A stretch of 64,000 bases of DNA from Amycolatopsis sp. WQ 127309. GTDB taxonomy: Bacteria > Actinomycetota > Actinomycetes > Mycobacteriales > Pseudonocardiaceae. Below, piece after piece: positions 58,845 through 64,000 of the stretch. Under the pieces are notes generated by a model. It did no database searches. It saw only the letters and a program-made list of their open reading frames with translations, and had not been told where the DNA came from. The stretch is from the NCBI RefSeq assembly GCF_023023025.1, contig NZ_CP095481.1:11049001-11113000 (forward strand), in the 5' to 3' direction. Both the position numbers and the translations under genes were made by a program. Each line of letters begins with the position of its first letter. The first letter of the stretch is position 1.

Positions 58845-60609
58845 CGTTGGTCACTCCCCGGTCGTCGAGGAGCTTGCAAAGGTCGGACACGGTCGGCGCG
58901 TTGAACAAGTCGGCGATGGTGAGCTCGACGTCGAACCGCGTGACGATCCGGCTGATCAGCCGCATGGCGAGCAGCGAGTTGCCCTCGAGATCGAAGAAGC
59001 TGTCGTCCATGCCGACCCGGCCGACGTCGAGGACCTCCTCGAACACCGCGCACAGCACCGCTTCGCGCTCGGTCACCGGCGGCCGGTAGTTCGCCGACGT
59101 CCCGGAGTCCGGTTCGGGCAGCGCGGCGCGGTCCAGCTTCCCGTTCGGCGTCAACGGCAGCCGGTCGAGCGGGACGACGACCGACGGCAGCATGTAGTCG
59201 GGCAGCCGGCGCGCCGCGTCGGCCAGCAGCTCCACGGTCGCCGGCACCGGGTCCGTCCCGGCGGGGAACACCACGTAGGCGATGAGGCGGTGCCCGCCGA
59301 GCTCGGTCTCGCGCGTGACGACCGTGGCGTGCACGACCGACGGGTGCGTGGCCAGCGTCGACTCGATCTCGCCGAGCTCGACGCGGTAGCCGCGGATCTT
59401 GACCTGGCTGTCCGCCCTGCTGACGAACTCGAGCACGCCGTCGGTCCGCGTCCGCACCAGGTCCCCGGTGCGGTAGACGCGGTTTCCCGGCCCCTCGAAC
59501 GGGTCCTCGCGGAACTTCTCGGCCGTCAGGTCGTCCCGGCCGGTGTAGCCGAGCGCCAGCCGGGGCCCGCCGATGTAGAGCTCGCCGACCTTGCCCGGGC
59601 CGACCGGCCGCAGCTCGTCGTCGAGCACGTGCGGGCGGACGTCGTCCATCGGGTAGCCGACGGGGATGGTCCGGGGCTCCGCGAACGGCGCGGTCATCGG
59701 GAAGTGCGCGGCGAACGAGGACAGTTCGGTGGCGCCGTACATCGCGCGGACCACGAGCTCGGGGCAGGCTTCGAGGGCGCGCCGCACGGCCGCGGGCGCG
59801 ATGACGTCGCCCCCGGTCAGCACCTCGCGGACCCCGGCGAACACCTCCGGCGCCTCGTCCGCGACGACCCGGAACAACCCGGCCGTCAGGTGCATCGCGG
59901 TGATCGACTCCTCGGCGACCAGCGTGCGCAGCCCGTCGACGTCGAGCGCGACACGCGGCAGCACGATGGTCCCGCCGCGCAGCAACGGCACCCAGATCTC
60001 GTAGGTGGACACGCCGAAGGCGTGCGGCGCCAGCATCGGCACCCGCGCGTGGCGGCCGGTGTCCCAGCACGAGTCCAGCGCCAGGCCGAGCACGCCGCGG
60101 TGCGTGACGGCGACACCCTTCGGCTCACCGGTCGACCCGGACGTGTGCATGACGTAGGCGACCTGGCCGCCGTCCGCCTCCGCGAGCACGGGGTCCACTG
60201 TGGACTGTCCGGCGAACTCCGCCGGGTCGTCGGCGAAGACGACCCGCTCCGCGCGCGGCAGGCCACGCATCCGGGCCGGCGCGTCGGCCAGCAGCAGCGG
60301 GCCGTTCGCCCGGTCGAGGATGTCCTGCGCGCGGTCGACCGGATAGGCCTCGTGCACCGGAAGGTAACTCGCGCCCGCCTTGAGCACGCCCAGTATCGCA
60401 ACCACGAGCTCGACCGACCGCGTCATCGCCAGCGCGACCGGCTCCCCGGCGGTCACGCCCGCGTCCAGCAGCCGGTGGGCGACCTGGTTCGCGCGTTCGT
60501 TCAGCGCGCGGTAGGTCAGCCGGGTGTCCCCTTCGGACAGTGCGACCGCGTCCGGCGTCCGGTGCACCTGCTCGACGAAGCAGTGCGGGATCGAGGTGTG
60601 CCGCATCAT
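58837..60609 (-). CDS. NRPS adenylation-carrier (A-PCP) didomain
   Basis: 590 residues. A domain motifs: YVMHTSGSTGEPKGV (A3), MYGATELSSF (A5), YRTGD (A7), RADSQVKIRGYRVELGEIE (A8), PLTPNGKLDR (A10). The carrier domain has DLEGNSLLAMRL with the phosphopantetheine Ser. By hand alignment the A4 core reads AFGVSTYE, giving Gly where amino-acid-activating domains have Asp235, so the substrate may lack an alpha-amino group (aryl, hydroxy or beta-amino acid). Free-standing A-PCP loading with a later condensation enzyme is how C-1027 and relatives attach side moieties. GAGGAG precedes ATG 60609. Confidence 0.92.
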   Translation of the reverse strand: MMRHTSIPHCFVEQVHRTPDAVALSEGDTRLTYRALNERANQVAHRLLDAGVTAGEPVALAMTRSVELVVAILGVLKAGASYLPVHEAYPVDRAQDILDRANGPLLLADAPARMRGLPRAERVVFADDPAEFAGQSTVDPVLAEADGGQVAYVMHTSGSTGEPKGVAVTHRGVLGLALDSCWDTGRHARVPMLAPHAFGVSTYEIWVPLLRGGTIVLPRVALDVDGLRTLVAEESITAMHLTAGLFRVVADEAPEVFAGVREVLTGGDVIAPAAVRRALEACPELVVRAMYGATELSSFAAHFPMTAPFAEPRTIPVGYPMDDVRPHVLDDELRPVGPGKVGELYIGGPRLALGYTGRDDLTAEKFREDPFEGPGNRVYRTGDLVRTRTDGVLEFVSRADSQVKIRGYRVELGEIESTLATHPSVVHATVVTRETELGGHRLIAYVVFPAGTDPVPATVELLADAARRLPDYMLPSVVVPLDRLPLTPNGKLDRAALPEPDSGTSANYRPPVTEREAVLCAVFEEVLDVGRVGMDDSFFDLEGNSLLAMRLISRIVTRFDVELTIADLFNAPTVSDLCKLLDDRGVTNDE

Positions 60610-60706
60610 CCGCTCCTCGCCTCGTGGACCAACTGGTGTTCAGTCTGCTTGCTCTCGAGATCGCGCGGCGTCTCCAGCCTTGCGCCGGCCCGCCGGGCGG
60701 GTGCCG

Positions 60707-61474
60707 TCACGCCGCGGCTGCCTCGTCGTGCTCGCCCGGACGCCGCCGCCGGCCGGCGGCTCGCTGCGCGAGGTCGATGACGACCGGGTCACCGGCGACC
60801 GGCACGCTCTTCGCCCGGGACGCGCTCTTGCCGCGGACCACGAACCAGTGGGCGACAGCGAGGTGCAGCACCCACGGCAGCCAGTCGATCGAGTCGACGA
60901 CGAGGGCCGGGCTGACCAGCGGGGCGAGCAGCGGCGCGGCGACGACGAGCCCGGCGCTCGTGGTGACCACCAGGGTCAGCGCGACGCTGTAGGACATCCA
61001 CTGCCGGTGCTTGTCGAACTGGCCCCGCCGGGCGGCCCGCCAGGCGATCGCGGTCGTGACCGCCCACACCGTGCCCCAGAAGAAGCTGGCCGTGTTCGCC
61101 GGGTTGCCGATGGCGAACAGCAACCCGGCGAGCATGACCGAACACGGCAGCACGCCCGCGAAGACGTAGGCGCGACCGCTCCACCGGTGCAGACGCGGCC
61201 ACCGCCGCCGCAGTCCCGGCCAGAGCTGCACGAACGCGGTGAGCACGGCCAGGATGCCGAACGAGCCGTGCAGCACCCGGACCGCGGGAACGGCCGGGTC
61301 GACGAACTCCGGCAGGAAGTGCGGCAGCATGAAACTCAGGTGGAGCACCACGCCCGCGGCGAGCAGCAGCAGCCCCGCCACCGGCCACGACCACACCCGA
61401 TGCTCGATCGGGCGCGGAAGTGTGGCCGGCGGCCGGGGTGTGCGCTGCTGCCCCCGCGGGACCGTGGATCTCAC
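60707..61474 (-). CDS. DUF2306-type membrane protein
   Basis: 255 residues with about seven membrane helices (SWPVAGLLLLAAGVVLHLSFM, SFGILAVLTAFVQLWPGL, LHRWSGRAYVFAGVLPCSVML, HRQWMSYSVALTLVVTTSAGL). HRWSGR and KHRQWM are the conserved histidine positions of the DUF2306 (cytochrome b561-like) family. GTG start overlaps the stop of the C-MT gene (GTGA). Function unknown; being inside an NRPS operon is unusual. Confidence 0.75.
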   Translation of the reverse strand: MRSTVPRGQQRTPRPPATLPRPIEHRVWSWPVAGLLLLAAGVVLHLSFMLPHFLPEFVDPAVPAVRVLHGSFGILAVLTAFVQLWPGLRRRWPRLHRWSGRAYVFAGVLPCSVMLAGLLFAIGNPANTASFFWGTVWAVTTAIAWRAARRGQFDKHRQWMSYSVALTLVVTTSAGLVVAAPLLAPLVSPALVVDSIDWLPWVLHLAVAHWFVVRGKSASRAKSVPVAGDPVVIDLAQRAAGRRRRPGEHDEAAAA

Positions 61475-64000
61475 GGACGCACGGCGTTGACGATCAGGAA
61501 CGTGCCGGGCGTCGTCTCTTCCTCGATCTCCAGGCCCGCGTCGGTCAGCCAGCCGACCAGCTCGTCCCGGTCGAACAGCGTCAGGCCGTCGTTGTGCGCC
61601 GGGAACCGGTGCCGGCGCGCGAAGTACCGGTAGACCGGGTCGTCGGAGTTGCGGAACGTCAGCACCGTGAACGTCCCGCCCGGGCGCAGGCAGCGGGCCA
61701 CCTCGGCGATGGCCGCGGGGGCCTGGGCCGGGAAGGCCTGCAACGCGTTCCAGCACAGCACGGCGCCGAGCGACGCGTCACCGAAGGGCAACGTGGCGGC
61801 GCTCGCCAGCACGGCGGGCACCTCGGGCAGCCGGCCGCGCAGAGTGACGAGCATCGGCAGCAGCAGGTCGAGCGCGATGACCCGCTCCGGGCCGACGGTC
61901 TTCGCCAGCACCTCGGTCCACCGGCCCGCACCGGCCGCCAGGTCGAGCACCGGGCCGTCGACGGGACGCACGTGCGTGGCGATGTAGTCGTCCTCGTCGG
62001 ACGGCAGGACCTGACCGGCCCAGTTGGATCCGCACAACCGCACGAAGTTCGGCCGGGCGTGCGCCTCGTAGTAGTGTCCCATGCTCGGCACCTGCGCCAG
62101 CTTGAGCAGGAAGTCGTCACCCGTCTCGCCGACGCGGGCGGTGAGGTCGAGGATGCCCTTCTCGACCGGGTAGGCGTTCGAGCACGCCTCGCACGTGGCG
62201 AGGTTGCCCTCGAGCCGCAGCGAACCGCCGCAGCCCGGGCAGCGGAACGCCGCCGCGTGCTGCGCCAGCAGCTCCGCTCCGGCGGCGGCCGGCTGGAGGT
62301 CGCGGTCCGGCACGGAGTCCGACGACGCGGGCAGCACCGGTCCGTTGCGGACCGCCCAGCGCGCCTTCACGCCGAGGTGGCCGAGCACGGTTTCGGTGTC
62401 CTCCTGCCAGAGTTCGGCGATCTTCTCCGCACCGAGGGCGCTGATCCGCGCCCGGTCGAACCGGCGCGCGGCCTCGTCGAGCTCCCACGCGGCCGGGTGC
62501 GGGAAGACCCGGCCGATGTCCGGGTCGTCCGGGTCCAGCTCGGCCAGCGCGCGACCCAGCCGGGACAGGTCCTCCGGGTCGAGCGGCAACGTCGTCGCCG
62601 TGTCGAGCACCCGGGACCGGTCCTGGGGGAAGTGCGCCACCAGGTACAGCAGCGCCAGCGACAGCGCCTCGTCCGTGGTCTCGCGCCAGATCGCCAGGTA
62701 GCCGTCGAGGTGGGCACGCACGGCAGCGGTCACGGGACCCGCCGGCTGTCCTTCTTCGGCTTCGACGGCGAGGCCGAGCAGGATCGCCAGCTCACCCTTG
62801 CGGGCGTCCTCGGCTTCGACCAGCGCGGCGGCGAGGGCCGCGGCGGCCGGATTGGCAGCGGGCGTTTCCGTTGTCTCCGCACCGGCCGGCGGCCACTCGG
62901 GCAACGCGGCGTCCGGATCGGTCACCGCCGCGCGCAGGATCCGCTCGAACGTGTGCCCCCAGCTCCGGATGGTCTCCGCGTCGAAGAGGTTGGTGTCGAA
63001 CTTCAGGCTGGCGACGGTCTCCCCGGTGGGCAGCACGTCCAGGGCCCACACGATCCCGTCCGGGATGCCGCTGCTGACGTCCTGGGACAGCAGCCGGCGG
63101 CGCAGCTCGGTGACGGCGAGCCCACCGATCGTTTCGCTGCTCTTGTCCGCCGGGAACTGGAGGAGCTCGAACGCGGGCAGGTCGCGCTCCGGCGCCATCG
63201 CCGGCCCCATCAGGTCGGGAGCGGCCCCGGCGATCAGCGGGAACGGCAGCTCGTGGCTGTAGGCACCGAGGCACGACGTCCGGGTGCGGTCGAGGACGTC
63301 GGCGAACGTGCGGCTGCCGGCGAGCTTCGTGCGCAGCGGCACGAAGTTGAGGAACGGGCCCACCGCGTGGTGGAAGTCGCCGAACCCGCGGCCCGCGCTG
63401 AACGACGCCGCCACGATGTCGTCGGAGCCGGTGAGCTCGCGCAGCAGGAGGTTGTAGGCGCTGAGGAACACCATGAACGGCGAGGCGCGCAGCGACTTCG
63501 CCAGCTTGGACGTCGCGGTGGTGAGCTCGGCGTCGAGCAGGAAGCGTTGGGCCGCGTAGACCGCGGTCTTCCCGGCGAACGGCCGGTCGGCGGGGATCAC
63601 CGAGATCTCGGCGCCCGCCAGCTGCTCGCCCCAGTACGCCACGGCCTTCGCGACCGACTTGTCCCCGAGGCCGGCGCGTTGCGCGGCGGCGAACTCGTGG
63701 TACTGCCGGGCCGGCGGCAGCGCGGGCACGTCGTGACCACTGCGTGCCGCGTAGAAGTGGGCGACGTCGTGCATGAGCACGCCCATCGACCAGCCGTCGG
63801 CGACGAGGTGGTGGACCAGCAGCACGAGCACGGCGTCGTCGGGGGCGAACACGGCCAGCGCGGCCCGCAGGTGCGGCAGCTCGGTCGCCGGGTAGCGCCC
63901 CGCCTCGACGGCGTTGAGCAGCTCTTCACCGCGCAGGTCGCGCTCGTCGAGCGGCGTCCCGCTCAGGTCGTGCACGGCGAGCTGCACCGGCGCCGGCGCC
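61471..64000 (-). CDS. Condensation domain fused to zinc-ribbon methyltransferase (5' end outside window)
   Basis: At least 842 residues; the frame is open through the right edge. An NRPS condensation domain comes first, with the catalytic HHLVADGWS at about residue 60 of the visible part, so about 70 residues are missing. It ends near 62900. About 200 helical residues of no known family follow. Then a four-cysteine zinc ribbon (CPGCGG and CEAC, about 62170-62255) leads into a class I methyltransferase (LDLAAGAGRW near 61940, RCLRPGGTFTVL). Stand-alone C enzymes such as SgcC5 join a carrier-bound acid to the enediyne core; here the acylating and methylating steps may be combined. Confidence 0.85.
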   Translation of the reverse strand, partial: APAPVQLAVHDLSGTPLDERDLRGEELLNAVEAGRYPATELPHLRAALAVFAPDDAVLVLLVHHLVADGWSMGVLMHDVAHFYAARSGHDVPALPPARQYHEFAAAQRAGLGDKSVAKAVAYWGEQLAGAEISVIPADRPFAGKTAVYAAQRFLLDAELTTATSKLAKSLRASPFMVFLSAYNLLLRELTGSDDIVAASFSAGRGFGDFHHAVGPFLNFVPLRTKLAGSRTFADVLDRTRTSCLGAYSHELPFPLIAGAAPDLMGPAMAPERDLPAFELLQFPADKSSETIGGLAVTELRRRLLSQDVSSGIPDGIVWALDVLPTGETVASLKFDTNLFDAETIRSWGHTFERILRAAVTDPDAALPEWPPAGAETTETPAANPAAAALAAALVEAEDARKGELAILLGLAVEAEEGQPAGPVTAAVRAHLDGYLAIWRETTDEALSLALLYLVAHFPQDRSRVLDTATTLPLDPEDLSRLGRALAELDPDDPDIGRVFPHPAAWELDEAARRFDRARISALGAEKIAELWQEDTETVLGHLGVKARWAVRNGPVLPASSDSVPDRDLQPAAAGAELLAQHAAAFRCPGCGGSLRLEGNLATCEACSNAYPVEKGILDLTARVGETGDDFLLKLAQVPSMGHYYEAHARPNFVRLCGSNWAGQVLPSDEDDYIATHVRPVDGPVLDLAAGAGRWTEVLAKTVGPERVIALDLLLPMLVTLRGRLPEVPAVLASAATLPFGDASLGAVLCWNALQAFPAQAPAAIAEVARCLRPGGTFTVLTFRNSDDPVYRYFARRHRFPAHNDGLTLFDRDELVGWLTDAGLEIEEETTPGTFLIVNAVRP

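Noticed and set aside
1..64000. Insertion sequences, integrases, tRNA or rRNA genes
   Set aside because: No transposase or integrase motifs were seen in any plausible frame and no tRNA cloverleaf or rRNA sequence was recognised; this was by eye, so a small tRNA could be missed.

Overview
This is high-GC DNA (roughly 70% by eye, strongly GC-biased third codon positions, many GTG/TTG starts, AGGAGG-type ribosome binding sites). It reads as an actinomycete chromosome, perhaps a Pseudonocardiales genus such as Amycolatopsis; the genus is a guess. Almost the whole window is one large specialised-metabolite locus, open at both ends: a P450 is cut at the left edge and a condensation-domain protein at the right.

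Left arm (1-21.7 kb). This holds an enediyne core set on the minus strand: the iterative enediyne PKS (4617-10442), its hotdog thioesterase, a flavin reductase, the UnbU, UnbV and two DUF1702 (UnbL-type) proteins, a GMC oxidoreductase with a small partner, and a TIGR03083/03084-type protein. The gene content resembles the conserved set of nine-membered enediyne clusters (E2/E3, E4, E5, E6, E7, E8, E9, E10, E11 and E in C-1027 nomenclature). A P450, a methyltransferase and an AhpD-like gene run on the plus strand. Control genes follow: an AraC-type gene, a SARP and an HxlR-SCP2 regulator.

Middle (21.7-39.7 kb). A block of ordinary-looking genes (ECF42-type sigma factor with a YCII partner, a degenerate DinB-like protein, a YciO/Sua5 protein, DUF899) is followed by a signalling and RiPP region. 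This region has a double-length histidine kinase, two LuxR-type response regulators, a second kinase, a second AraC and a second HxlR-SCP2. Among them lie a 57-residue Cys-containing peptide gene, a fused ThiF/YcaO cyclodehydratase and a SagB-type dehydrogenase, which look like a linear azole (TOMM) RiPP locus. A His-rich membrane protein and a CopC-CopD fusion come next. A repeated 13-bp element, arranged as triplets with exact 22/21-bp spacing, sits before the SARP, the second AraC and the second HxlR. It suggests that the enediyne and RiPP parts share regulation.

Right arm (39.9-64 kb). Tailoring and resistance functions: an HpaB/SgcC-type hydroxylase, a class D flavin monooxygenase and a FAD monooxygenase (the flavin reductase at 3.6-4.2 kb is the likely source of reduced flavin for the first two); a glycosyltransferase; a MoaD/ThiS-like sulfur carrier with a SUMF1-fold protein and a molybdopterin oxidoreductase; a third DinB-like protein; a cytosolic solute-binding-fold protein, an SRPBCC protein and an MFS exporter; and an operon of a BBE-type oxidase, a ThDP enzyme, a methyltransferase, an A-PCP didomain, a DUF2306 membrane protein and a C domain fused to a zinc-ribbon methyltransferase. 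Strong hairpins close most transcription units.

All family names come from recognising motifs in the translated sequence. No database search was possible.
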